Source: Mycoplasmataceae bacterium
Lineage (GTDB): Bacteria > Bacillota_I > Bacilli_A > Mycoplasmatales > Hepatoplasmataceae
Direction of reading: 5' to 3'
Length of the DNA stretch: 19,242 bases
Assembly (NCBI GenBank): GCA_013214765.1
Contig: JABSQD010000006.1
Coordinates: 1-19,242 of the forward strand
Shown: piece after piece, positions 1 to 7,574 of the stretch
Position numbering within the stretch: the stretch's first letter is position 1
How the letters are laid out: each line of letters opens with the position of its first letter
Translations under genes and position numbers: made by a program
Notes under the pieces: generated by a model
What the model was told of the DNA's origin: nothing
The model's input: only the letters and a program-made list of their open reading frames with translations
Databases searched by the model: none

Positions 1-1261
1 TAATAATATTGTACTCTAAAATTTTTTTATTATCTAATAATTTAAATGATTCAGTTTTTGAAATTATTTCAACATTAGTCCAATTAATTTTTTTCTCTGA
101 ATTTGTATTAAATAAAACTAATTCATTTTTACCATAAGCAGTTTCCGATATCTTTCTTATTAATATATCAATATATGATTCAGTTAATTCTATTGATTTT
201 TTGAATCTATTTAATATATGTTCATTTGTAATATCTGAATTACATCCTCCAGCAGAATCATGAGCAGAATTAAGTAATAATAATTTTCAAGCATTATCAA
301 TTAATTTTTTATGAATATCAATTCCTACTGATACACCAATAGCAACTAAAGGTTCTAGTGTTTGAGTTAATAATCTTTCTAAAGAATCATTTAAAAATTT
401 ATGATCATATCTATTGGAATATATTGATCTGTGTATTTTAGATGATTGAGAATCTAATAATTCACCTTCAATAGTCCCAATTTTCGAATCCACAATTTTA
501 TCAAAATAATTTTCATATTTTGATAATACAAATTCATACTCATCCATTATTTTATTCAATTCTTTAATTCTATTTTTTACATTTAAATCAACATATCTTT
601 GATCTCCAGAAAGAGATATGACATTTTCGTTATCTACATGAGAATTTAAAGAAATTGAATTTATTAATTTTTTTATATTTTTATTATTTTCATAAAATAA
701 AGAACCACCAGCATAATAACCTTCTGGAATATTTAATGCTTTCACTTGAGAGGAATCATTTGATTTTCAAAAAAATTCTTTTTGTTTACTTTTTCCATCA
801 GATAAACCTCTTCAAAAAACCATTTTGTAAATATTGAATCCATTATAAATTTTAGGCATATTAATTGCTTGACCAAAAGCATCAGGAACATATCCCATTT
901 TTCATGCCCCTCCAATATTTTTAGCAATTTTATGACCTTCCAATAAATTTCTTACAATAGATTCAGAAGAAATAATCATTTGATCTGTTTGTGTATATCA
1001 AGGTCCAATAGATAGTTTTCCTTCCAAATTTAATTTTTTTATTATCTTGGCATCCTCTGGATAAGATTTTAAATATTTTTCAATAATACCCATTTGTCCA
1101 TCAATTATAAAATAATCAATTAAATTTTTTTTAAAAGAATCAAGAAGTTCTTTCATAAAAAATTCGAATAATACTGTCGACTCATCATTTGTAAAATATC
1201 ATTCATAATCTCAATGCGTATTTTGTACTATGTGAATTTTTCTTTTACTTTTATATTCCAT
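1..1261 (-). CDS. Alpha-mannosidase, GH38 family (3' end beyond window)
   Basis: Glycoside hydrolase of family 38, expected to hydrolyse alpha-mannosidic bonds in the cytoplasm. No signal peptide is seen. The visible 420 residues carry the GH38 hallmarks: the N-terminal metal motif THWDYEWY (His16, Asp18), GPWYTQTDQ near 87-95, the nucleophile motif PDAFGQ (Asp127) and the later metal motif NSAHDSAGG (His334, Asp335). Family members are about 850-1000 residues, so the C-terminal beta domains lie beyond the left edge. The start is the ATG at 1261, which leaves only 15 residues before HWD, as in MngB-like enzymes. Several TGA codons are read as Trp. There is no Shine-Dalgarno sequence; TATAAT boxes lie just upstream. 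It could act on a phosphorylated sugar imported by a PTS, as MngB does, but no transporter gene is visible, so the substrate is open. Confidence 0.93.
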
Positions 1262-1281
1262 ATTATAAATTAATTACTACA

Positions 1282-1287
1282 ATTATA
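1282..1287 (-). promoter_or_regulatory. Candidate -10 box of the alpha-mannosidase gene
   Basis: A perfect TATAAT lies 20 bases before the mannosidase ATG and downstream of the terminator of the small RNA unit, so the gene need not depend on readthrough. Further TATAAT copies at 1262-1267 and 1292-1297 make the exact choice uncertain. No convincing -35 box is seen. Confidence 0.4.
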
Positions 1288-1309
1288 TATCATTATATTT
1301 TATAAATTT

Positions 1310-1346
1310 AAAAAAATAAGAACACTCTAAACCATTAGTGTGTTCT
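1310..1346 (-). terminator. Rho-independent terminator of the small RNA unit
   Basis: On the minus strand AGAACAC (1346-1340) pairs with GUGUUCU (1325-1319), followed inward by a T-T mismatch and four more pairs around loop UGGU (1334-1331). A run of seven T (1316-1310) follows. The plus-strand reading has no T-run, so the direction is minus. Confidence 0.75.
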
Positions 1347-1390
1347 CTTATGGGTCTCATGTGGAACAAAACCCAAGGACAGTATCCTCG
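1311..1390 (-). ncRNA. Orphan structured small RNA, about 80 nt
   Basis: An intergenic unit with its own promoter box (TATAAT at 1397-1402), three stem-loops and a strong terminator. Reading the minus strand, stem 1 pairs AGGA (1388-1385) with UCCU (1379-1376) around loop UACUG. It can extend to C1390-G1374 through a G-U pair. Stem 2 covers 1374-1352 and pairs GGGU with ACCC, extended by wobble pairs around UCCAC. Stem 3 is the terminator at 1319-1346. I find no start codon with a Shine-Dalgarno sequence. It lacks the GGAA tetraloop and AGCAG bulge of SRP RNA and is too short for tmRNA, RNase P RNA or 6S RNA. It lies directly before the mannosidase gene, so it could also be a terminating leader (attenuator). 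Family unknown. Confidence 0.5.
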
Positions 1391-1396
1391 ATTAAT

Positions 1397-1402
1397 ATTA
1401 TA
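1397..1402 (-). promoter_or_regulatory. -10 box of the small RNA unit
   Basis: A perfect TATAAT followed six bases later by the first base of the structured RNA at about 1390. That is the same spacing as at the leaderless genes of this window. No clear -35 box. Confidence 0.55.
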
Positions 1403-1426
1403 CATTTTTTTATTCTTATATTAAAC

Positions 1427-1432
1427 TATAAT
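1427..1432 (+). promoter_or_regulatory. -10 box of the helicase gene (leaderless arrangement)
   Basis: A perfect TATAAT sits exactly six bases before the ATG at 1439, so transcription is expected to start at or next to the A of the ATG. No Shine-Dalgarno sequence is possible in such an mRNA. Confidence 0.6.
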
Positions 1433-1438
1433 TAACTT

Positions 1439-2638
1439 ATGAAAAGTAATAATAATATATTTCTTACTGGACAAGCAGGAACGGGTAAATCTACAACAAT
1501 AAAAAACTATCTTAAATGAGCAGAGGAAAATAATTTATTAGTTGTATTAACAGCATCCACTGGTGTGGCTGCTTTAAATATTGGCGGAGTTACTATTCAT
1601 TCTTTTTTAGGTTCTAAATTATCAAATACTATTGATGAATATAAAAAAATTAAAATAAGTCCTTCACACAAAAAAAAATTAAAAGATATTATTAATGAAA
1701 TGAAGGTTTTAGTAATTGATGAAATTTCAATGCTTCCCTCATCATATATAGATATGATTGATTATATACTTAAAAAGTATACTAATGAACCTGATTTACC
1801 TTTTGGTGGTAAAAAAGTTATACTTACAGGAGACTTTTTACAACTTCCTCCGATTGGAAGAACAACAAGAAAATTTGCTTTTGAATCTAAAGCATGAAAA
1901 GAAGCTGAAATTATAGCATATAATTTGACTAAAATTCATAGACAAAAAGATGAAACATTTACTTACCATTTATCCAAAATAAGAATGGGAGAAAACGAAT
2001 GAGAAACTATTAAATACTTTGATAATATTAACTATGATATTATTGAAAATGATAATTCAGTTAAGTTATTTTCTAGAAATATTAATGTTGATGATTATAA
2101 TACAAACAAACTAGAGTTGATTGATGGTGAATCTTTTTTCTATGAAGCAATATTAACTGGTTCATCATCAGAAAAAAGTAATATAACTAAAAGAGTTTTA
2201 GCTAATGAAACATTAGAACTTAAAGTTGGTGCTAAAGTAATGGCACTTAAAAATGATTTAGATTTAAGTTATGTAAATGGTTCTACAGGAATGGTTGTTG
2301 AATTAACTAATAAATCAGTTAAAGTAAAATTTGATAATGGATATATAGCCACACTTACAAAAGATAAATGAGAATCTTTAGATGTCAATGGAAATATATT
2401 AGCAATTTTTGAACAAATACCTCTTAAATTAGCTTATGCAATTACAATTCATAAATCACAAGGAATGACTATTGATAACTTAACAATAGATTGCGAAGGA
2501 ATTTTTGAAGAAGGGCAATTTTATGTTGCTATTTCAAGAGCAAAGACTAAAGAAGGACTTAAACTTATTGGTTTCGAACCTAGACATATAATAGCAAATA
2601 AAAAAGCAGTATATTTTTATAAAAAATTTAATAATTAA
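1439..2638 (+). CDS. Pif1/RecD-like superfamily 1 DNA helicase
   Basis: A 399-residue ATP-dependent helicase related to Pif1 and RecD2, expected to act on DNA 5' to 3'. The protein opens almost directly with Walker A (GQAGTGKST, residues 11-19), followed by TASTGVAAL with HSFLG (motif Ia region), the Walker B box VLVIDEISM, GDFLQLPPIG (motif III) and HRQKDETF (motif IV region). It ends with the UvrD-C-like box AYAITIHKSQGMTIDN and FYVAISRAKT (motifs V-VI). There is no extra N-terminal domain, so it is a minimal core. Several TGA codons encode Trp. It is the only plus-strand gene here, divergent from the small RNA unit and convergent with the thymidylate cluster, 9 bases from the end of the extended small ORF. 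It has no Shine-Dalgarno sequence; a TATAAT six bases upstream predicts a leaderless mRNA. Confidence 0.92.
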
Positions 2639-2698
2639 AAACAAATGTTACTTTATGAATTCATTTTGAATTATTTCCTCATCTCTATCTGATTCCAA

Positions 2699-2881
2699 TT
2701 AATCAATTATTTTTTTATCTACTTTTCTAATTTTTTGTTCTAAATTTAAATTAGAATCAAATCCTTTAATTTTATATGAATTAATATAATTTAGAATTTT
2801 TTTAGTTATTAAAGTAATTACTTCTCTAAGTTTATCTTCTATATAAATTAAAAGATAAAAATTTTTAAATGTTTTTGGCAT
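2699..2881 (-). CDS. Small basic protein of unknown function, last gene of the tdk-thyA-dfrA cluster
   Basis: I do not recognise this 60-residue protein. It begins MPKTFKNFYLLIYIEDK, is rich in Lys, Ile and Leu, has no convincing transmembrane segment and looks helical and amphipathic. Its ATG lies two bases after the dfrA stop (TAATTATG), which suggests translational coupling. Beyond its TAA (2699-2701) the same frame continues for 16 codons to a second TAA at 2648-2650. The added residues, LESDRDEEIIQNEFIK, are strongly charged and coding-like. The gene may therefore be a nonsense-broken version of a 77-codon gene, or may be recoded. The close coupling supports a real gene, but no role can be given. 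Confidence 0.5.
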   Translation of the reverse strand: MPKTFKNFYLLIYIEDKLREVITLITKKILNYINSYKIKGFDSNLNLEQKIRKVDKKIID

Positions 2882-2883
2882 AA

Positions 2884-3357
2884 TTATTTTCTTTTATATT
2901 TTTTAACAATAAATCCATTATGTTTTTCTTCAAATTCAACAAAAAAATCTTTTGTATTTCATTTTGGAAAATATTTGTCTCCTTCATATTCCGATTGAAT
3001 ATGAGAAATAATCATTTCATCGACAAATGGCAAAAACAATTTATAAATTGTTGCACCACCAGCAATAATAATATTTTTATCATTATTATTTTTATATGTA
3101 TTAATAATATTATTAATATCATATTCTATAGTTACATCTTTATGATTATATTTAAATGATTTATCCAAAGTTAAAATAATTGTTTTCCTATTTGGTAAAG
3201 GTTTTCCGATTCCTGTAAAAGTTATATCGCCAAATAATATTGTTTGATTTTCAGTTTCTTTTTTAAAATGCTTTAAATCTTCTTTTATTTCCCAAACAAG
3301 TTTATCACCTTTTCCAATTAATCGATTTTTATCATATGCTACTATTAATTTAATCAT
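2884..3357 (-). CDS. folA: Dihydrofolate reductase
   Basis: Reduces dihydrofolate to tetrahydrofolate with NADPH in the cytoplasm, recycling the dihydrofolate made by thymidylate synthase encoded just upstream. The 157-residue length is normal. Visible features are the N-terminal strand MIKLIVAYDKNRLIGKGDKL, the substrate helix VWEIKEDLKHFKKET with acidic Asp27, the NADPH-binding Arg-Lys pair in NRKTIILTLD, and IIAGGATIYKLFLPFVDEM, the usual GGxxIY cofactor loop. One TGA is read as Trp near the C-terminus. The ATG follows the thyA stop after one base, and AAAGGTGG upstream is a good Shine-Dalgarno sequence lying within the thyA end. The position usually held by Pro in LPWxxPxD is a charged residue here, a mild deviation. 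Confidence 0.94.
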
Positions 3358-3358
3358 T

Positions 3359-4225
3359 TTATATTGCCACCTTTCCTTTTATAAAAGCATGAGGATTATA
3401 ATCAACAAGTTCAAAATCTTCAAATTCATAATCTCAAATATTTTCTTTTTTATTTTTAATAATTAATTTAGGTAATTTTTTTACATCTCTATTTAACTGT
3501 AAATTAACTTGATTAATATGATTTAAATATATATGGGTATCCCCTGTTGTATGTATAAATTCTCCATTTTCCAAATCTAAATGATGAGCAATTAGCATAT
3601 TTAAAATTGAATATGATGCAATATTAAAAGGAACGCCTAAAAACACATCAGCTGATCTTTGATATAGTTGACAAGATAATTTTCCATCAATAACATAAAA
3701 TTGAAATAATGAATGACATGGAGGTAATAACATATCATCAATTTCTTTTGGATTTCATGCTGATATAATATGCCTTCTTGAATTTGGATTATTTTTTATT
3801 TGATTAACAACTTTTTTAATTTGATCCACTCCTAAAAAATCTCTTCATTGTTTTCCGTAAACTGGTCCTAAATTTCCGTGTTTATTAGAAAATTTTTGAC
3901 TTCGTTTAATTAATTCTATAAATTCTTCTAAAGTTTCTCCATTAAATTCTTTACTTTTTTTAAATTTAACATATGGTCATTCATTTCAAATATTAACATT
4001 GTTATCTACTAAATATTTAATATTAGTATCTCCTTTTAAAAATCACAATAATTCATATAAAATAGCATTAAAATTTACTTTTTTAGTTGTCAAAAGAGGG
4101 AATCCATTTTTTAAAGAATACCTTGTTTGTGTTGCAAATAATGAAATTGTTCCTGTTCCTGTTCTATCATCTTTTTTTATTCCATTATTTAATATATTTT
4201 TTACTAAATCTAAATATTGTTTCAT
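3359..4225 (-). CDS. thyA: Thymidylate synthase
   Basis: Converts dUMP and methylene-tetrahydrofolate to dTMP and dihydrofolate. The 288-residue protein starts [15 protein letters not shown], which fits the family start, although the frame is open upstream to 4267. It carries DDRTGTGT with the phosphate-binding Arg, the active-site loop [12 protein letters not shown] with the nucleophile Cys170, [17 protein letters not shown] (dUMP contacts) and [15 protein letters not shown]. It ends [10 protein letters not shown], close to the conserved family C-terminus. Several TGA codons encode Trp, including the conserved Trp residues of the LWFLKGDTN and WPY segments. The start follows the tdk stop by four bases, and dfrA follows one base after its end, so the three genes form one thymidylate transcript. 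The Shine-Dalgarno sequence is weak, which suggests coupling to tdk. Confidence 0.96.
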
Positions 4226-4229
4226 TTTT

Positions 4230-4799
4230 TTATTTTTTCTCACATAAAAATGGATGATGTTTTTCACAAACTGTTAGATACTCTATATTAGCATTTAATT
4301 TATCTGAAATAATTGTAGGAGATTTTTTCGAATCTGGTTTTCCATTAATGAATCTTGCTGTTCATGATGAACCTTCTCCACAAATAGAACACTTAGCTTT
4401 AAGTTTAATTCCTTTATCAGCTATTTTTATCAATTTCTTTGTTATTGGAAAATATTCTGCTCTATAATCTGTATCAAGTCCTGAACAAACTACATCTATC
4501 CCTATATTCATAAGCTCTATAATTACATCAACCAAAGTTTCATCAAAAAAATTTATTTCATCTATATAAACTTTTTCAACTCATTCTTCAATATATTTCA
4601 TTATTTCTGAAGACTTATTAATTCCAATTGACTCAAATTCCAAACCCTCTCTTGTATAAATTTTTTTAGATCTAATATCAGCTATTGGTTTAAAAACTAA
4701 TTTTGGTATATCTATATTTGATAAAATATCTTTAATCAATAATGCAGATTTTCCCGAAAACATAGGTCCATAATATAATTCTAATTTTGCTCTCTTCAT
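4230..4799 (-). CDS. tdk: Thymidine kinase (type II, zinc-binding)
   Basis: Phosphorylates salvaged thymidine to dTMP with ATP, complementing the de novo route of the downstream thyA. The 189-residue protein starts [21 protein letters not shown] with the P-loop GPMFSGKS. It continues with [11 protein letters not shown] (Walker B-like, with the catalytic Glu), [16 protein letters not shown] and a zinc site made of CSIC plus two Cys near the C-terminus ([15 protein letters not shown]). The start is taken at ATG 4799. A GTG at 4814 would add five residues but has no Shine-Dalgarno sequence. The hexamer TATCAT lies six bases before ATG 4799, matching the leaderless spacing seen elsewhere with one mismatch. 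First gene of the tdk-thyA-dfrA cluster. Confidence 0.95.
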
Positions 4800-4930
4800 A
4801 TAATAATGATACACTTAATTTTTGTATTAAATATGAATAAAAATAAGATTTTATATTTATTATCAAACTTATAAAGTACATAAAATTATTAGTAGTAAAT
4901 TAGTAATTTTTAATTACTAAAAACTTGACA

Positions 4931-4968
4931 AAAATAAAAACAACCTAATTATAGGTTGTTTTTATTTA
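4931..4968 (-). terminator. Terminator after tRNA-Ile (possibly bidirectional)
   Basis: A perfect 9-bp stem pairs AACAACCTA (4939-4947) with TAGGTTGTT (4952-4960) around a 4-base loop. T-rich tails follow on both strands; on the minus strand it is TTTTTATTTT. It ends the rplM-rpsI-tRNA transcript 14 bases after the CCA end. Confidence 0.8.
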
Positions 4969-4974
4969 TATAAA

Positions 4975-5051
4975 TGGTGGGACTGAGTGGACTCGAACCA
5001 CCGACCTCACCGTTATCAGCGGTGTGCTCTAACCAGCTGAGCTACAGTCCC
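4975..5051 (-). tRNA. tRNA-Ile (anticodon GAT)
   Basis: A 77-nt tRNA with encoded CCA. The acceptor stem pairs GGGACTG with CAGTCCC, the D arm is AGCTCAGCTGGTTAGAGC, and the anticodon arm is CACCG-CTGATAA-CGGTG with anticodon GAT. The variable loop is short, and the T arm has GGTTCGAGTCC. It reads AUU and AUC. It lies 39 bases after rpsI, before a strong terminator, so it is probably cut from the ribosomal protein transcript. Confidence 0.97.
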
Positions 5052-5062
5052 ATAATATATAA

Positions 5063-5088
5063 ATCAAAATTATATAAATAATTTTGAT
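5063..5088 (-). repeat. Perfect inverted repeat between rpsI and tRNA-Ile
   Basis: An 11-bp perfect, all but one pair A-T stem (ATCAAAATTAT / ATAATTTTGAT) with a 4-base loop starts 2 bases after the rpsI stop and ends 11 bases before the tRNA 5' end. It could protect the rpsI mRNA end or mark a processing site. It has no T-run, so it is not a typical terminator. Confidence 0.5.
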
Positions 5089-5090
5089 AA

Positions 5091-5471
5091 TTAACGCTTT
5101 GAAAATTGAGGTGATCTTCTCGCTGATCTTAATCCTGGTTTTTTTCTTTCTTTAACTCTTGCATCTCTAGTTACTAATCCAGCTTTTTTAAGTATTGGTT
5201 TATAATCTGCTGATGCAACAATTAAAGCTCTTACAATTCCATGTCTTAAAGCTCCAGCTTGTCCTGTGAAACCTCCACCATTAATATTAGCCCTAACATC
5301 AAATTGTCCTTTTGTTTTAGTGATAACAAATCCTTGTGTTGCGTCTTGAATTAATGTAGCATATGGAAAATATTCACTAATTTCTTTTCCATTAATAATC
5401 ATTTTTCCTGTTCCTGGAGTTAATGTAACTCTAGCAACTGATGTTTTTCTTCTTCCTAATCCTTGATACAT
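5091..5471 (-). CDS. rpsI: 30S ribosomal protein S9
   Basis: Small-subunit ribosomal protein whose C-terminal tail reaches the P-site tRNA. The 126-residue protein shows the family signature from start ([19 protein letters not shown]) through [22 protein letters not shown] and [14 protein letters not shown] to the basic tail ending RRSPQFSKR. The tail's last Lys-Arg is the conserved tRNA-contacting end. The start ATG has a clear AAGGAG Shine-Dalgarno sequence that lies within and just after the rplM stop. Second gene of the universal rplM-rpsI pair, with tRNA-Ile downstream on the same transcript. Confidence 0.98.
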   Translation of the reverse strand: MYQGLGRRKTSVARVTLTPGTGKMIINGKEISEYFPYATLIQDATQGFVITKTKGQFDVRANINGGGFTGQAGALRHGIVRALIVASADYKPILKKAGLVTRDARVKERKKPGLRSARRSPQFSKR

Positions 5472-5482
5472 ACTTCTACTCC

Positions 5483-5956
5483 TTATCTTTTAACATTAAT
5501 ATTAGCTTTTGTTCCTATAATTTCAAAAGGAATTGGATTTTGTGCTCCGTGTTTATGTTCTGACCCTTCATAAATAAATAATTTTTTAACTTGTCTTCTT
5601 CCAAGTTTATTATGGGGAATCATTCCTCATATTGATCTATAAACCATTTCTACTGGATAATCTTTTTTCATTGTTTTAGCAGACCTTACTCTCATTCCAC
5701 CAATATATCCTGAATGATTATAATATTTTTTACCTTTATTTTGATTTAATTTATTACCTGTCAAAATAATTTTTTCTGCATTAATTACAACAACAAAATC
5801 TCCATTATCTTCTTGTGGAGTATATGTTGGTTTATGTTTTCCTGTTATTAATTTTGCAATTTCAGTAGACATTCTTCCTAACACTAAATCTGTAGCATCA
5901 ACTACATGTCATTTTTTTTGAATATCTTTTCCATTGGCCATTTTAGTTTGTCTCAT
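5483..5956 (-). CDS. rplM: 50S ribosomal protein L13
   Basis: Early-assembly large-subunit ribosomal protein. The 157 residues match the family: [57 protein letters not shown], the box [13 protein letters not shown] and the box [21 protein letters not shown]. Two TGA codons are read as Trp. Start ATG 5956 is preferred over the internal ATG at 5941 because MRQT is a typical L13 start and AAGGGG lies upstream. It forms an operon with rpsI 11 bases downstream. Its promoter region holds a palindrome over the -10 box. The C-terminus is slightly longer than the usual 142-150 residues. Confidence 0.97.
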
Positions 5957-5988
5957 AATTTAAAATTACCCCTTATTTTAATTTTTGT

Positions 5989-6017
5989 TTGTAAATTATA
6001 TTTAATCAAATTTACAA
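5989..6017 (-). promoter_or_regulatory. -10 box of rplM-rpsI inside a 9-bp palindrome
   Basis: TATAAT on the minus strand at 5995-6000 is embedded in the inverted repeat TTGTAAATT (5989-5997) / AATTTACAA (6009-6017) with an 11-base spacer. An operator over the -10 box or a 5' mRNA hairpin are both possible; with the expected start near 5988 the repeat would lie mostly in promoter DNA, which favours an operator. Confidence 0.45.
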
Positions 6018-6075
6018 TCTATATTGTGGGATTACATATATTTTACCATATATTTAATTACAAAATACGGTTAAA

Positions 6076-6795
6076 TTAATAGTATACCTCAACTAAATAC
6101 AATCCTGCTCCATAAGCTTTATAATGAGATTTCCCTTTTTCAGGATGATTTATCAAATCCTGAAACTCTTCATCAGATATAGCACCTCTATTATGAGCTA
6201 ATAATGATCCAATTATATTCCTAACCATGAATCTCATAAATCCTTTTCCTATTATTTCAAATATAAGAATGTCTCCTTCGAGTTTAAAACTTATTGAATT
6301 TATAGTTCTAATATATGTTTGATATATTTCTGAACCAGTAAAAGAAGAGAAATTTTTTTTACCAATTAATATTTTTGAATATTCTTTAATTTTTTTTAAA
6401 TCAAAAGGTCAATTATGATTACCATAATAATTTTTATCTCCTTCTCCTTTTAGATTAACTAAATATCTATATTTTTTTTCCTTAGCATGATATCTAACTT
6501 GAAAATCATTGTCCACTATTTCAATTTTATTAATCCTAATATCTTTAGGTAAAATGCCATTCATTTTATCCTTTACTTCTTTCATAGGCATTGAATAATT
6601 ACCCCTTAATAAAACTGGCAAAGATAATGCATGAACATATCTATCTGTTCTACTTGAAGAAGATATTTGTAAAATTTTTCCAAAAACTTCTTTAGTTGCT
6701 TTTTCTAAAGTTCCTGAAACAGTAGGAACTAGAGGTTGTTTTGCTCACCCATAATAATTCTTACCATCATAAGATATTCATAAAAGATATCGCAT
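6076..6795 (-). CDS. truA: tRNA pseudouridine(38-40) synthase
   Basis: Isomerises uridines 38-40 in the anticodon stem-loop of many tRNAs. The 239-residue protein shows LLWISYDGKNYYGWAKQ (YDGxxYxGW box), the catalytic Asp51 in SSSRTDRYVHAL, FQVRYHAKEKKYRY and GKGFMRFMVRNIIGSLL (RNxxG box). The usual RTDxGVHA has Arg-Tyr in place of the x-Gly, a small change next to the catalytic Asp. TGA codons encode conserved Trp residues. The ATG overlaps the ecfT stop by one base (TAATG), with AGGAG just upstream within ecfT, so truA is translationally coupled to the ECF genes, the arrangement also known in Firmicutes. Last gene of this transcript; no strong terminator is seen before rplM, 119 bases away. 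Confidence 0.95.
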
Positions 6796-7574
6796 TAAAA
6801 GATTGCTCCTGGAATAATTCCTTGAGTCATTAAAATAATCACTACCAAAAGAGATATTGTGGTAAATAAAGTTATTCACTCTAAAATAAAAAATTTATTT
6901 TTTCTAAATTTACTTCTTTTATTACCAATTTTATATCCTCTTATTACCATTGCCTTAGCAACATCATCCGATCTTTTAAATGCAATAACAAACATTGGCA
7001 ATAATGAATTACTTATTCCCTTAATTCTTGCTTTTAAATTTCCATTAATAACATTAATTCCTCTAGATGTTTGTGCAATCATTATTTTTCTTATATCTTC
7101 AAATAGTAAAGGTATGAATCTAATTGATAACATAATCATCATTGAAATTTCATATGTAGGAACCTTTATAACTCTTAATGGAGTTATAAATCATTCTATT
7201 GATAAAGCAATATCCATTTCTTTTGTTGTTGAAGTATAGATAATTGAAAGTAATATAAATAAATAAAGTCTCAGCGACATCATGAAAACAAATATTAATG
7301 TTTGATTTAATGAATATAATAATAAATAAAATAAAAACATAATAACAAAAAAAGGAATCACAACTAATAATGATGTAAAATAACTTTTTATTCTAACTTT
7401 ACTTAAAAGTGATACTATAAACGAAAAACCAAACACAACAAGAAGAGTTCCTGGTTCTTGAGCAACAAACATAGAAATAACTATCAACATAAAGCCTAAT
7501 AGTTTGGTAATTGGATCAATACTATGAACAATACTTTTTATATTTCTGTATTTTGAAAAATTATTTTTTTCCAT
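6795..7574 (-). CDS. ecfT: ECF transporter transmembrane coupling protein EcfT
   Basis: Integral membrane scaffold of energy-coupling-factor transporters, linking the EcfA ATPases to exchangeable S-components that bind vitamins or metals. The 259-residue protein has several hydrophobic helices (for example around FGFSFIVSLL, VVIPFFVIMFLFYLLL, LRLYLFILLSIIY and the C-terminal FTTISLLVVIILM). The two coupling-helix motifs appear as QTSRGI and MVIRGYK, the family's Ala/Ser-Arg-Gly type signals. The start ATG lies 14 bases inside ecfA2 and has a strong AAGGAGG Shine-Dalgarno sequence. TGA is read as Trp in the middle and near the end. No S-component gene is in the window, so the substrates are unknown. 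Confidence 0.93.

Noticed and set aside
655..837. Plus-strand open stretch opposite the mannosidase gene
   Set aside because: It lies antisense to a well-conserved GH38 catalytic region and has the Phe/Tyr/Ile-rich look of reversed AT-rich code.
742..927. Minus-strand open frame of 61 codons inside the mannosidase gene
   Set aside because: It overlaps the GH38 nucleophile motif in another frame; the mannosidase frame is continuous when TGA is read as Trp.
1311..1390. SRP (4.5S) RNA as identity of the small RNA unit
   Set aside because: The length is right for a mycoplasma SRP RNA, but neither the GGAA tetraloop nor the conserved asymmetric loop bases of the SRP core are present on either strand.
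2920..3159. Plus-strand open stretch opposite dfrA
   Set aside because: Antisense to the conserved dihydrofolate reductase end, low-complexity Ile/Phe/Asn composition and no Shine-Dalgarno sequence.
3999..4247. Plus-strand open stretch opposite thyA
   Set aside because: Antisense to the conserved N-terminal part of thymidylate synthase.
4800..4814. GTG at 4814 as start of tdk
   Set aside because: It adds five residues before the conserved start, has no Shine-Dalgarno sequence, and ATG 4799 fits the family and the six-base promoter spacing better.
4924..4952. Plus-strand TTGACA with a TATAGG-like box downstream
   Set aside because: The spacing is about 21 or more bases, the second box is part of the terminator stem, and no plus-strand gene follows.
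6859..7239. Plus-strand 126-codon open stretch opposite ecfT
   Set aside because: It is the antisense of hydrophobic EcfT helices, which commonly gives long open frames; the minus strand carries the conserved motifs.
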